This document shows, piece by piece, positions 51,843-60,067 of a DNA stretch of 64,000 nt; positions within the stretch are counted from its first letter, which is position 1, and each line of letters starts with the position of its first letter. The notes beneath the pieces are model-generated. The model was not told the DNA's origin, searched no databases, and was given only the letters and a program-made list of their open reading frames with translations. Location of the stretch: assembly GCA_017999985.1 (NCBI GenBank), contig JAGNKU010000003.1:62001-126000 (forward strand), read 5' to 3'. This stretch comes from Phycisphaerae bacterium. GTDB taxonomy: Bacteria > Planctomycetota > Phycisphaerae > UBA1845 > Fen-1342. The translations under genes were made by a program, and so were the position numbers.

Positions 51843-53483
51843 ATGAGACGGTGCTGGATCGCGGGTTTGTTTGCACTTGGCCTGGGGGTTGCGGCCGCCT
51901 GGGCGGAGCCGCTCTACGTGGACGACGACGGCGCGGCCGATCCCGGGCCGGGCGACCCGCTGCTCAGCGATCCGCTCGAGGACGGCAGCCTGGCGCACCC
52001 GTTTGATGCGCTGCAGGAGGCGCTCGACGCGGCGCTGCCGGGCACGGAAGTGCTCGTGGCGGACGGCCTGTACACCGGTGTCGGCAATCGCGACCTCGAC
52101 TTCCGCGGCAAGGCACTGACGCTGCGCTCCCTCAGCGGCGATCCCACGCTGTGCATCATCGACTGCGGGCTGGCGGGGCGCGGCTTCACGTTTCGCAGCG
52201 GCGAGAGCCGCGCGACGGTGATCCAGGGGTTCACGATCCGGACGGCGTTCCACGCGGCGAGCGGTGGCGGCCTGTATTGCGTGCAGAGCGGGCCGACGGT
52301 CCGGGACTGCATCATCACGAATTGCCGCGCGGGCGCGTATGGCGGCGCGCTGTACTCCACCGGCAACCTCAGCCGGCCACTACTGATCAACTGCACGCTT
52401 TCGAACAACACGGCCAACGCCGGCGGCGGCATGTACTGCGCGGATGGGAGCTGGGCCTCCCTGGAAGCCTGCACACTGGCCGACAACGTGGCGCCGTACG
52501 GCGGCGGCGGGTATTGTCGCGACGTGAGCCGGGTGAATCTGACGAATTGCACGCTGGTGCGGAACCGCGGGACGCTGGGCGGCGCGCTGCTGTGCCAGAT
52601 CTCGGCCAGCCCGACCCTGCGCAACTGCCTGCTCGGCGGGAACCGGGCCACCCGCTGGGGCGCGGGCGTAATGTGCGCGACCGGCAGCAGTCCCTGGCTG
52701 ATCCACTGCGCGCTGGTGGGCAACGTCGCGGGTGACGACGGCGGCGGCGTGTACGCCCGCGATGCGAGCAACCCCGTGCTGGTCGGCTGCACCCTGACGG
52801 AGAACGTATCGGACCTCGGCGGTGCGTTGTCCGGCGCGGGCGAGTCCTACCTGCGGGTCAAGAACAGCATCATCTGGTTCAATCTGCCCTCCGCGTTCAA
52901 CATCGTCTCGGGAGTGCTCGACGTGAGCTACAGCGACGTCTTCGGCGGCGTCGCGGGAGTCGGCAACATCGACGACGACCCGCTGTTCATCGATCCCCCG
53001 GGGCCCGGTCCCGACGGTGCGTGGGGGACGCTCGACGACGCGTACGGCGACCTGCGGCTGTCGGCAGGGACGCGCTGCATCGATGCCGGCGACAACGCCG
53101 ATCCGCCGCGCGACGAGTTGGACGTCGACGGTGACGAGTGCACGACCGAGCCGTTGCCGGTGGATCTGGCGGGCTGCGCGCGCTACGTCGACGATCCCGA
53201 GACCGACGACCTGGGGCGCGGCAGCGCGCCGCTGGTGGACATGGGCGCCTACGAATTCGGCGCGACCGCGGAGTTGCCGGCAACGCCCTGCACCGGCGAT
53301 GTCAACTGCGACGGGGCGGTCGACGAGTCGGACGTGACGCCGTTCGTGCTCGCGCTCTGCAATCCGCCCCTGCACGCCACCCTGTTCCCGGGCTGCGCGC
53401 TGCAGACGGCGGACCTGAACAACGATGGCGTGCTCGACTTCGCCGACATCAACCCGTTCGTGGCGGTGCTGAGCGAGCGGTAA
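51843..53483 (+). CDS. Secreted right-handed beta-helix protein with dockerin-like C-terminus
   Basis: A 546-residue protein with a signal peptide ('CWIAGLFALGLGVAAAWA'). The body is a parallel beta-helix of short turns with repeated 'GGG.Y......P.l..C.l..N.a..GG' units, e.g. 'ASGGGLYCVQSGPTVRDCII', 'NAGGGMYCADGSWASLEACTL' and 'DGGGVYARDASNPVLVGCTL', as in choice-of-anchor or pectate-lyase-like proteins. 'LVDMGAYEFG' ends the helix. The C-terminal dockerin-like pair is 'CTGDVNCDGAVDESDVTPFV' and 'TADLNNDGVLDFADINPFV', with Ca-binding Asp/Asn loops. Surface or matrix attachment is likely; enzymatic activity is not shown. Confidence 0.85.
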   Translation: MRRCWIAGLFALGLGVAAAWAEPLYVDDDGAADPGPGDPLLSDPLEDGSLAHPFDALQEALDAALPGTEVLVADGLYTGVGNRDLDFRGKALTLRSLSGDPTLCIIDCGLAGRGFTFRSGESRATVIQGFTIRTAFHAASGGGLYCVQSGPTVRDCIITNCRAGAYGGALYSTGNLSRPLLINCTLSNNTANAGGGMYCADGSWASLEACTLADNVAPYGGGGYCRDVSRVNLTNCTLVRNRGTLGGALLCQISASPTLRNCLLGGNRATRWGAGVMCATGSSPWLIHCALVGNVAGDDGGGVYARDASNPVLVGCTLTENVSDLGGALSGAGESYLRVKNSIIWFNLPSAFNIVSGVLDVSYSDVFGGVAGVGNIDDDPLFIDPPGPGPDGAWGTLDDAYGDLRLSAGTRCIDAGDNADPPRDELDVDGDECTTEPLPVDLAGCARYVDDPETDDLGRGSAPLVDMGAYEFGATAELPATPCTGDVNCDGAVDESDVTPFVLALCNPPLHATLFPGCALQTADLNNDGVLDFADINPFVAVLSER

Positions 53484-53493
53484 GTCCGCGGCT

Positions 53494-54849
53494 TCACACT
53501 TCCCGGAACCGCGCCGTGAAGTGCCGCAGCGAAGGCGGCGCGGCGACGATCTCCAGGGGCCGGAGCTGGTCGCGCACCTGGTACAGATCGATCAGCGCTT
53601 CGATCACGTAATCGATGTGGCTCTGCGTGTAGACGCGGCGCGGGATCGCCAGGCGCACAAGTTCCATCGGCGGAGCCTGCCCATTCTCCCCGAACATGAC
53701 GCTGCCGATTTCGACCGCGCGGATGCCGGCCTGGCGGTAGAGACCCACCACCAGGGCCTGCCCCGGGAACTGCGCGGGTGGAATATGCGGCGCGAAGTGC
53801 TTCGCATCGATGTAGATCGCGTGCCCGCCGGGCGGTTCGACAATCTGGATGCCGGCGGCCAGCAGTTTCTCGCCCAGGTACGCGGTGCTGCGGATGCGGT
53901 AGCGCAGGTAGTCGTCGTGCACGACCTCCTCGAACCCCTGCGCCATCGCTTCCAGATCGCGGCCCGCCAGCCCGCCATAGGTGATGAAGCCCTCGGTCAG
54001 AATGAGCAGCTCGTCGGCGCGCTGGACCAGCGCCGGATCGCGCAGCAGCAGCAGCCCGCCGATGTTCACGATGCCGTCCTTCTTCGCGCTGATCGTCGCG
54101 CCGTCCGCGAGGTCGAACATGTCGCGGACGATGTCGCGCACGCCGCGCTCCTGCTGCCCCGGCTCGCGCTGCTTGATGAACCAGGCGTTCTCGGCGAACC
54201 GGCACGCGTCGAGGAAGAACGGCAGCTTGTAGCGGTCGCAGATCTGCCGCACGCCGCGCAGGTTTTCCAGGCTGACCGGCTGGCCGCCGCCGCTGTTGTT
54301 GGTGACCGTCATCATGACGACCGGGATGTGGGCGGGGCCGACCTCCTTGATTAGCGCCTCGAGCCGCGCGAGATCCATATTGCCCTTGAACGGGTGGCGC
54401 GTCGTCGGCTGGCGGCCCTCGGCGATGACCAGGTCGAGGGCCTGGGCGCCGGTGTGTTCGATGTTGGCGCGGGTCGTGTCGAAGTGGCTGTTGCTGGGCA
54501 CCACCTTGCCCGGGCCGCCCACCAGCTCGAACAGGATGCGTTCGCTGGCGCGGCCCTGGTGCGTCGGCAGAATGTGCTCGAAGCCGGTGAGCTCGTGGAT
54601 CTTGTCACGCAGGACGAACCAGCTCTTGGCGCCGGCGTACGACTCGTCGCCGCGCATGATGCCGGCCCACTGCAGGCTGCTCATCGCGCCGGTGCCGCTG
54701 TCCGTGAGCAGGTCGATCAGCACGTCCTCCGCGCGGATCAGGAACAGGTTGAAACCGGCCTCCCGCAGAATCTGCTCGCGCTCGGGGCGCGTGGTCATGC
54801 GGATCGGCTCAACGACCTTGATGCGAAACGGTTCGATAATGGTCTTCAT
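53494..54849 (-). CDS. tnaA: Tryptophanase
   Basis: A 451-residue PLP enzyme of the tryptophanase / tyrosine phenol-lyase family. PLP is bound by Lys257 in 'SAKKDG'. Two positions favour tryptophanase: 'FDTT' (123-126) and 'AVEIGS' (378-383) agree with E. coli TnaA, whereas tyrosine phenol-lyase has different residues including a catalytic Arg at the second site. The opening 'EPFRIKVVEPIR', 'LTDSGTGAMS', 'PTHQGR' and the ending 'LRHFTARFREV' match TnaA. It cleaves tryptophan to indole, pyruvate and ammonia. There is no tnaC-like leader or tryptophan permease; the upstream gene is only 42 bases away on the same strand. Confidence 0.9.
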   Translation of the reverse strand: MKTIIEPFRIKVVEPIRMTTRPEREQILREAGFNLFLIRAEDVLIDLLTDSGTGAMSSLQWAGIMRGDESYAGAKSWFVLRDKIHELTGFEHILPTHQGRASERILFELVGGPGKVVPSNSHFDTTRANIEHTGAQALDLVIAEGRQPTTRHPFKGNMDLARLEALIKEVGPAHIPVVMMTVTNNSGGGQPVSLENLRGVRQICDRYKLPFFLDACRFAENAWFIKQREPGQQERGVRDIVRDMFDLADGATISAKKDGIVNIGGLLLLRDPALVQRADELLILTEGFITYGGLAGRDLEAMAQGFEEVVHDDYLRYRIRSTAYLGEKLLAAGIQIVEPPGGHAIYIDAKHFAPHIPPAQFPGQALVVGLYRQAGIRAVEIGSVMFGENGQAPPMELVRLAIPRRVYTQSHIDYVIEALIDLYQVRDQLRPLEIVAAPPSLRHFTARFREV

Positions 54850-54891
54850 GAGGTTTTTCCACTCAGGTACTGCGGGTTTGGCTGACGCGCA

Positions 54892-56379
54892 TCATGGGAT
54901 CCACGCGCGGAGCGGTTCCAGATGGCGCGCGGCGTCGGGGCCGGCCACAGCTTCGAATTCGCCCCGCTCATACGCCTGTGCCACGGCCTGCTCATACTGC
55001 GTTGTCCGCGTCCGGACGAGTTGACTCACAATCGGCAAAGACACGCTTAGCACGGCACAACTGATGACGGCGCCCGCGCTCACCCGCGCCAGGCGCACGC
55101 CGCGCGCTGCCGGCCAAAGCGCTGCGAGCCACGGCAGCGCGAGCGCGGCCAGCGCCGGCAGCAGCGGCAGGTACGGCCAGCCGCCGTCCGCCGTTCCGAG
55201 CCGCCGCAAATCCTCGCTCCCCGGCGCGAGTGCGAAGCGCGACCATGCCAGGCCGCCCGCCACGATCACCACGCCGAGCACCAGCCCGAACAGCACCGCG
55301 CGCCGCGTCAGCGCGCCTGGCCGCGCTGCACGTATCCAGAACCACGCCGTCAACAGCGCCGTCACGATGCTGCCAGCCAGCCCGCCGGCGATCCACAAGG
55401 CGGCCCCGAGCATGTCCCGCAGCCGGTCGTGGGCGCGCGAGTCGAGCTCGGGGCCCTCGGTCGTGCCGAACAGCGGCAGCGGCGCGCCGCGCTGCGCGGC
55501 GCTGTCGCGATAAGCGGCGCGCCAGGCGCGCAACGCGTCCGCCACTTCCGGCGGCGCGGCCGGCGCCGTGGTCGCCGGGCCGGAAGCCGGTGCCGTCTCG
55601 GCCACGAGGTGCCGGATCAGCAGGTCGGCTGCCAGCAACCGCAACGACGGCGGTCCCGGATCAAGCGTCCATTGACGCAGCACACGGCGCAGCAGACGCC
55701 GGCACAGGTCGGCCCCCGCCGTGTCCCCCATGTTCTGGCGGGTGGCGGCCAACTGCTGCACACGGTCCACCAAGTACTGCAAGAAGGGCCCGTGCGGCTC
55801 GCCGAACTGAATCTCGGCGCTGCGGCGGGCCGTACCGGGGCCAAGCCCCAGGCCCGTGAACAGCCGGGTCCGGGCGGCGAACTGCTCGGGCAGGAACAGG
55901 CTGAACGACGCGTCCTGCATGTCGGCGAAATAGGGCCCGAAGGTCGGCCACCACTGGTCGATCGGCACGCGAAGCTGCTCGAGCTGGAGCATCGTCAGGG
56001 CCGCCAACTGCAGGCGGACCGCGTACGTCTGGGTGATCATCGCCGCCCCGGCGCGCGCGTCCTCGAACAACTCCGCGAGCCTTTCGGGCGCGCGACGGGC
56101 GGTGTTGATGTGCACGCTGATGATCTTCAGCAGGTCACCGCTGCGCGTGGGCGCATCGAAGGCCGCGCGGGCGGCGCGAAAACTGCCGTCCAGCGCCTCC
56201 GGCTTGATCCGCGCCAGGGATCGCAAGGGAAGCTGGTTCCACGCCGCGCGCAGGCTTACGCCGCCGATGATCGCCACCACCATGATCGCCAGCAGAAGCG
56301 CCAGCCGGCCGAGCGCAAAACCGGTGGCCGGCGGCGGCGCCGAAGGCGTCGCGGTGTGAGGTGTGTGCCGCTTGCGCAT
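54892..56379 (-). CDS. Large membrane protein, unknown function
   Basis: A 495-residue protein. One helix follows a short Pro/Thr-rich tail ('LGRLALLLAIMVVAIIGG', about 25-43); residues 45-320 are a helical, probably periplasmic domain. The C-terminal third contains four hydrophobic helices ('MLGAALWIAGGLAGSIVTALL', 'RAVLFGLVLGVVIVAGGLAWS', 'LALPWLAALWP', 'AGAVISCAVLSVSL'). No family is recognised. The gene ends 42 bases before tnaA and may share its transcript. Confidence 0.6.
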   Translation of the reverse strand: MRKRHTPHTATPSAPPPATGFALGRLALLLAIMVVAIIGGVSLRAAWNQLPLRSLARIKPEALDGSFRAARAAFDAPTRSGDLLKIISVHINTARRAPERLAELFEDARAGAAMITQTYAVRLQLAALTMLQLEQLRVPIDQWWPTFGPYFADMQDASFSLFLPEQFAARTRLFTGLGLGPGTARRSAEIQFGEPHGPFLQYLVDRVQQLAATRQNMGDTAGADLCRRLLRRVLRQWTLDPGPPSLRLLAADLLIRHLVAETAPASGPATTAPAAPPEVADALRAWRAAYRDSAAQRGAPLPLFGTTEGPELDSRAHDRLRDMLGAALWIAGGLAGSIVTALLTAWFWIRAARPGALTRRAVLFGLVLGVVIVAGGLAWSRFALAPGSEDLRRLGTADGGWPYLPLLPALAALALPWLAALWPAARGVRLARVSAGAVISCAVLSVSLPIVSQLVRTRTTQYEQAVAQAYERGEFEAVAGPDAARHLEPLRAWIP

Positions 56380-56429
56380 GTGGAAAAGCTACGCGGGCGC
56401 GCGGCGGCGGGCAAGCGGGGCGCGGCGGG

Positions 56430-57311
56430 CTAGGCGCGGCTGGCGCGGCAGACCAGGCCGATCAGGCGGTAGACCAGCTTCGCCGCCAGGAACTCGGTGA
56501 CCGTGCCGGGCGGCAGCGGGCAGACCTCGACGACGTCGGCCGCGACGATGCGCCGCGTACGGGTGACCGCCGCGAGCAGGTCGGTGACGTGGTACCAGTC
56601 CAGGCCGCCGGGTTCGGGCGTACCTGTGCCGGGCGCGTAGGCCGGATCGAAGCCATCGATGTCGATGGTGACGTAGACCGTGCTGCTCAGCTCCGCGACG
56701 GCGCTGTCGATCCACGTCGCCGACTCGTGGCACGTACGGCCGCTGAAGATCGGCTTGCGCGCCTCGCGGATGAAGCGCGCCTCGGCGGCGGAGTAGTTGC
56801 GGATCCCGACGCCGACGGCGGGCACGCCGAGTTCGTGGATCCGGCGCATGACGCTGGCGTGGCTGTACGGCGTGCCCTGGTATTCGTCGCGCAGATCCGC
56901 GTGCGCGTCGATCTGCAGCACGCTCAAGTCCTTGTAGCGGCTGTGCACCGCGCGCACCAGGCCGGACGAAATGCTGTGCTCACCGCCGAGGCCGATCAGG
57001 AACTTGCCGTCGCGGACGACGTGGCGGGCGGCGGCGTAGACGCGGGCGTGCATCTCGGCGGGGCCGCGTGCGTCGGGCTCGAGCGCTTCCAGTGTCGCCA
57101 CGCCGGCGTGATGGCTCTCGCGCCCGAGTTGCTCGTCATACAGCTCGACCTGTTGGGACGCCGTGATCATGGCGCGCGGGCCGTGGCGCGTGCCGGCGCC
57201 GAAGCTGGTCGTGGCTTCGTACGGGATCGGCAGCACGACGAAGCGCGCGCGGGCGTAATCGGCATCGCGCGCGGGCAGGCCGAGGAAGTTGTCGGGGATG
57301 CTCGCAGCCAC
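56430..57311 (-). CDS. speB: Agmatinase / ureohydrolase
   Basis: A 293-residue arginase-family enzyme. Metal-binding motifs are complete: 'GLGGEHSIS', 'IDAHADLRDEYQG' and 'TIDIDGFDPAYAPGTGTPEPGG', which together supply the His and Asp ligands of the two Mn ions. It should hydrolyse agmatine to putrescine and urea; the neighbour pdaD, which makes agmatine, supports agmatinase over arginase. GTG 57311 is chosen, five bases after the pdaD stop, with GAG-type purines upstream; other GTGs exist a few codons earlier. Confidence 0.92.
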   Translation of the reverse strand: MAASIPDNFLGLPARDADYARARFVVLPIPYEATTSFGAGTRHGPRAMITASQQVELYDEQLGRESHHAGVATLEALEPDARGPAEMHARVYAAARHVVRDGKFLIGLGGEHSISSGLVRAVHSRYKDLSVLQIDAHADLRDEYQGTPYSHASVMRRIHELGVPAVGVGIRNYSAAEARFIREARKPIFSGRTCHESATWIDSAVAELSSTVYVTIDIDGFDPAYAPGTGTPEPGGLDWYHVTDLLAAVTRTRRIVAADVVEVCPLPPGTVTEFLAAKLVYRLIGLVCRASRA

Positions 57312-57316
57312 GCGGG

Positions 57317-57871
57317 CTACTCGAACAAGAAGATGGCCGCGGCGACGACGGTTGTCCACTTGCCGTTCTTGTCGCCTTCGGCGGTCTGGACGACGGCCCG
57401 CGTTTGAACGATCTGGCCGCTCATCTTGTACACTTCGCGGCGGGCGTCGTACGCGAGGTCGGGGTCGAACTCGATGCCGAGGGTTGTGGCCAGCATGCTC
57501 GCGGCCATGTCCTCGACGAAGTCAGCGGTCTTCTTCTCGGTCATGCCGTAGCCGTGGTGCTCGGAGATGTAGCCGAACTGGTCGCCCTTGGCAGGGATGG
57601 CGAGACCGATACCGGCGGAGACGAGGCGATTGGGTTCGTCGGTTCGCGCTTCCGCCATGACGCAGAACGTGATCTGGCCGGGGATCAGTTTGGCCAGGCC
57701 CGCTTTGCGTGGGATGATCTTGCAGCCGGGCGGGTAGATGCTCGAAACCTTGACCAGGTTGCACTGGGCGATGCCGGCGTCGCGCAGCGCGGCCTCGAAT
57801 GACTCGAGATTGTGCCGATGCTTGCCCACGCCCGCGGTGAAGAAGACACGCTTGGGGACCATCAAATCCAT
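57317..57871 (-). CDS. pdaD: Pyruvoyl-dependent arginine decarboxylase
   Basis: A 184-residue proenzyme, the usual length. 'LVKVSSIYPPGCK' contains the self-cleavage site between Ser43 and Ser44, where the second Ser becomes the pyruvoyl cofactor. 'GYISEHHGYGMTEKKTADFVE' carries the catalytic Glu region of the family. GGAGG seven to eight bases upstream fixes ATG 57871. It decarboxylates arginine to agmatine. With speB immediately downstream it forms a compact arginine-to-putrescine operon. PdaD is best known from archaea and is scattered among bacteria. Confidence 0.94.
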   Translation of the reverse strand: MDLMVPKRVFFTAGVGKHRHNLESFEAALRDAGIAQCNLVKVSSIYPPGCKIIPRKAGLAKLIPGQITFCVMAEARTDEPNRLVSAGIGLAIPAKGDQFGYISEHHGYGMTEKKTADFVEDMAASMLATTLGIEFDPDLAYDARREVYKMSGQIVQTRAVVQTAEGDKNGKWTTVVAAAIFLFE

Positions 57872-57979
57872 CAAAGAGCCTCCTGTCCGGCAGCACGCGC
57901 CGTCACGCGACAGGGGTCGGTTCGCCGCCTCGGCGACCAGGCCGAGGGCGACACGACGAACGTCCCGCAAAGGGGGCGA

Positions 57980-58007
57980 ATTATAGCAACTACGGTCGCG
58001 GTCACAA
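57980..58007 (-). promoter_or_regulatory. Promoter of the pdaD-speB operon
   Basis: On the minus strand: TTGTGA (58002-58007), 16-base spacer, perfect TATAAT (57980-57985), about 108 bases before ATG 57871. Confidence 0.6.
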
Positions 58008-58104
58008 CGCAAGCGCCGAAAAAACGCGCCGCCGTTCACGCGCCCCGCGGCCGGCCACCGCCCGTTTGGCGGCTGCGAATTTGTTTTCAATACTTGAGGT
58101 GGAG

Positions 58105-58225
58105 CCGGGTGCCCGGGCTTCGGCCCGGACCCCATGTCCGGGAGCCGGACGTCAGTGTGCGATCCGGAGGAGAGGAGTCTTTCCGGAGAAGGGCCGGTGC
58201 CCGCAGTGGGCGCCGGCCTTGTTTT
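58105..58225 (+). ncRNA. Candidate structured leader or small RNA
   Basis: Three hairpins in series. The first is CCGGGC-TTCG-GCCCGG (58113-58128), a UUCG tetraloop stem extended by GGGT/ACCC. The second is GTCCGG-GAG-CCGGAC (58136-58150). The third is a TCCGG / CCGGA pairing around a purine-rich loop (about 58173-58187). They are followed by a GC-rich stem (58189-58202 / 58208-58220) and GTTTT, a likely terminator, 95 bases before the isomerase ATG. It could be an attenuating leader of the downstream operon or an independent RNA. I could not match it to a known riboswitch. Confidence 0.35.
58189..58225 (+). terminator. Intrinsic terminator or attenuator in the leader
   Basis: Stem of 12-13 pairs with one bulged G, five-base loop, then GTTTT. 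It lies upstream of, and in the same direction as, the isomerase gene. Confidence 0.5.
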
Positions 58226-58319
58226 GCGCGCGCCTCCGCCGATAATGCGCGGCGCCCTGGGCCGTGCCGGCTCCCCTCACGCAGCGCTCGACCGGTGCGC
58301 GTCCCGCCGGAGAGCGCCG

Positions 58320-59156
58320 ATGTACGCCGCGATCAACGCCTGGACCTTCCCGCCGCCGACTCCACCCGCGGAACAACTGGCCTTGGCAGCGACAGCGGGC
58401 TTCGCGGGTTGCGAGCTGGTCGTCGCCGACGAAGGCCCGCTGCGGCCCGATACGCCCACGGGCGAGTTTGCGCGACTGGCCCGGCACGCCGCCAGCCTCG
58501 GCGTACGCATCGCCGGCCTCGCGAACGGACTATTCTGGCGGTTCAACTACGCCGCTCCGCACGCCGCGGATCGGCAGCGCGCCCATGAGCTGACCCTGCA
58601 ACTCCTGGATCGCGCGGCCGCGGCGCAGGCCGGCGCGGTGCTGGTCGTGCCGGCGGTGGTCGGCAAGGCCGGCGATCCGCGTCCCGGCGTCACTTACTCC
58701 GACGCGCTGCTGCGAACCTATGACGCACTTGCCGAGTTGCGTTTCGCCGCCGAAGCGCGCGCGGTCGTGCTCGCGCTGGAAAACGTCTGGAACCGCTTCC
58801 TCCTGTCGCCGGTCGAGGCGGCGGACCTGCTCGATCGCATCAACTCGCCGTACGTGGGCTTCTATCTCGACACGGGCAACCTCCTGCCGTACGGCTACCC
58901 GGAGGATTGGATCGCCACGCTAGGCGGCCGCATCGCGCGGGTCCACGCGAAGGACTATGATCTGCAGCGCCCGGGGCCGGCGGGCTTCTGTCCGCTGGGT
59001 TCCGGCAGCGTGAACTGGCCCGCCGTCGTCCGCGCGCTGGCGGCGTGCGGGTATGATGGACCGCTGACCTACGAAGGGCCGGGCGATCCGGGCGAAGTCT
59101 GCCGCCGGCTGAAGAACATCCTGGCCGGGCGGCCCGCGTGTGAGGTGCAAGCATGA
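58320..59156 (+). CDS. Sugar phosphate isomerase/epimerase-family TIM barrel
   Basis: A 278-residue protein of the xylose isomerase-like/AP-endonuclease-2 superfamily, starting at ATG 58320 with GGAG about 8 bases upstream. Barrel strands and metal ligands are visible: 'ELVVADEGPL', 'LVVPAVVG', 'VVLALENVWNRFLLSP' with the metal-binding Glu, 'YVGFYLDTGN' with Asp, 'RIARVHAKDYD' with His, and 'GPLTYEGPGDP' with the last Glu. It probably isomerises or epimerises a sugar or sugar-like substrate; the specific one is unknown. Its stop overlaps the next start (ATGA). Confidence 0.85.
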   Translation: MYAAINAWTFPPPTPPAEQLALAATAGFAGCELVVADEGPLRPDTPTGEFARLARHAASLGVRIAGLANGLFWRFNYAAPHAADRQRAHELTLQLLDRAAAAQAGAVLVVPAVVGKAGDPRPGVTYSDALLRTYDALAELRFAAEARAVVLALENVWNRFLLSPVEAADLLDRINSPYVGFYLDTGNLLPYGYPEDWIATLGGRIARVHAKDYDLQRPGPAGFCPLGSGSVNWPAVVRALAACGYDGPLTYEGPGDPGEVCRRLKNILAGRPACEVQA

Positions 59157-60034
59157 AACTGGATTGTGCAGCGCTGCGGGCCGGTCGCACGGTGGCCGAT
59201 GGCGGCTGGTCCACACAGCTCCAGATGCGCGGCGTCCCGGGCGATGTCATGGCGGAGACCGCGAACGTCACGCACGCCGAGATTGTTCTGGAACTCGCGC
59301 AGACCTATCTCGACGCCGGGGCGCAGTTCATCACGACCAACACCTTCGCGGCCAACCGCTTCGGCGTGGAGCGGCGCGAGCTGACGATCAGCGTGGAGGA
59401 GTTGAACCGGCGCGGCGCCGAGTTGGCGCGCACGGCCGTGGGCGAGCGTGCTGCCTTCGTCGCCGGCTCGATGGGGCCGAGCGGGAAGATCATGGCGGTG
59501 CGCGAGGCGACGCCGGAGCAGCTTACTCCGGTATTCGTCGAGCAGGCGACCGCGCTGGCGGCGGGGGGTGTGGACGTCATCGTGCTGGAGACGTTTTCGG
59601 AGCTGGCGGAGATCCTGCTGGCGCTCCGCGCGGTGAAGGATGCGACCGGTTTGCCGGTGATCGCCAGCATGTCGTTTGACGCCGGCCCGCAGCGGACGCG
59701 GACGATGATGGGGGCGCAGGCGGGGGAGTGCGCGACGGCGTTGGAGGATGCCGGTGCAGACATCATCGGCTGCAACTGCGGCAGCGGCATCAACCACGTG
59801 CTGCCGGCGGTGGTCGCGTTGCGGGCGGCGACGAGCCTGCCGCTGTGGGTGAAGCCGAACGCGGGTCTGCCGGAGCTCGAAGACGGCCGCGCGGTGTGGA
59901 AGCAGACGCCGGAGGAGTTCGCCGGGTTCGTGCCGCAGCTCCTCGACGCGGGCGCGAATATCATCGGTGGCTGCTGCGGCAGCGGCCCGGAGCATATCCG
60001 CCGGGTGGCAAAGGTCGTCGCCAGGCACAAGTGA
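59153..60034 (+). CDS. Homocysteine S-methyltransferase-family protein
   Basis: A 293-residue single-domain protein corresponding to the homocysteine-binding barrel of MetH or BHMT. 'DGGWSTQLQMRG' opens the barrel, 'ITTNTFAANR' is conserved, and the zinc is bound by the Cys of 'IIGCNCGSG' and the Cys pair of 'NIIGGCCGSGPEHIR'. It should transfer a methyl group to homocysteine or a related thiol; the donor cannot be told because no cobalamin or folate domain is attached. It is coupled to the isomerase gene by a four-base overlap. Confidence 0.88.
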   Translation: MKLDCAALRAGRTVADGGWSTQLQMRGVPGDVMAETANVTHAEIVLELAQTYLDAGAQFITTNTFAANRFGVERRELTISVEELNRRGAELARTAVGERAAFVAGSMGPSGKIMAVREATPEQLTPVFVEQATALAAGGVDVIVLETFSELAEILLALRAVKDATGLPVIASMSFDAGPQRTRTMMGAQAGECATALEDAGADIIGCNCGSGINHVLPAVVALRAATSLPLWVKPNAGLPELEDGRAVWKQTPEEFAGFVPQLLDAGANIIGGCCGSGPEHIRRVAKVVARHK

Positions 60035-60042
60035 CTCGCTGC

Positions 60043-60060
60043 CACTGCTCTGGAGCAGTG
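60043..60060. repeat. Palindromic intergenic repeat, copy 3
   Basis: CACTGCTC-TG-GAGCAGTG, just after the methyltransferase stop and before the convergent pyrE stop. The two arms are identical to the copies at 46671-46720, about 13 kb away; it could also act as a bidirectional terminator stem. Confidence 0.65.
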
Positions 60061-60067
60061 CCGCCCA

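Larger units (their letters stand above)
57872..58319. other. Divergent intergenic region with promoter and structured leader
   Basis: About 450 bases between pdaD and the divergent isomerase gene. It holds the pdaD promoter (57980-58007), an AT-rich patch (58074-58096) and a run of hairpins ending in a terminator (58105-58225), listed separately. Confidence 0.5.

Noticed and set aside
53494..54849. Tyrosine phenol-lyase as the identity of the tnaA homologue
   Set aside because: The region 'AGRDLEAMA' is lyase-like, but the FDTT and EIGS positions agree with tryptophanase and the lyase-specific Arg is missing.
54850..54891. tnaC leader peptide upstream of tryptophanase
   Set aside because: The gap is only 42 bases, with no short Trp-containing open frame and no room for the attenuator.
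58105..58225. SAH, SAM or cobalamin riboswitch
   Set aside because: The conserved cores (for example GCGCTGC with its partner, or the B12 box) are not present, so the segment is listed only as structured RNA of unknown type.
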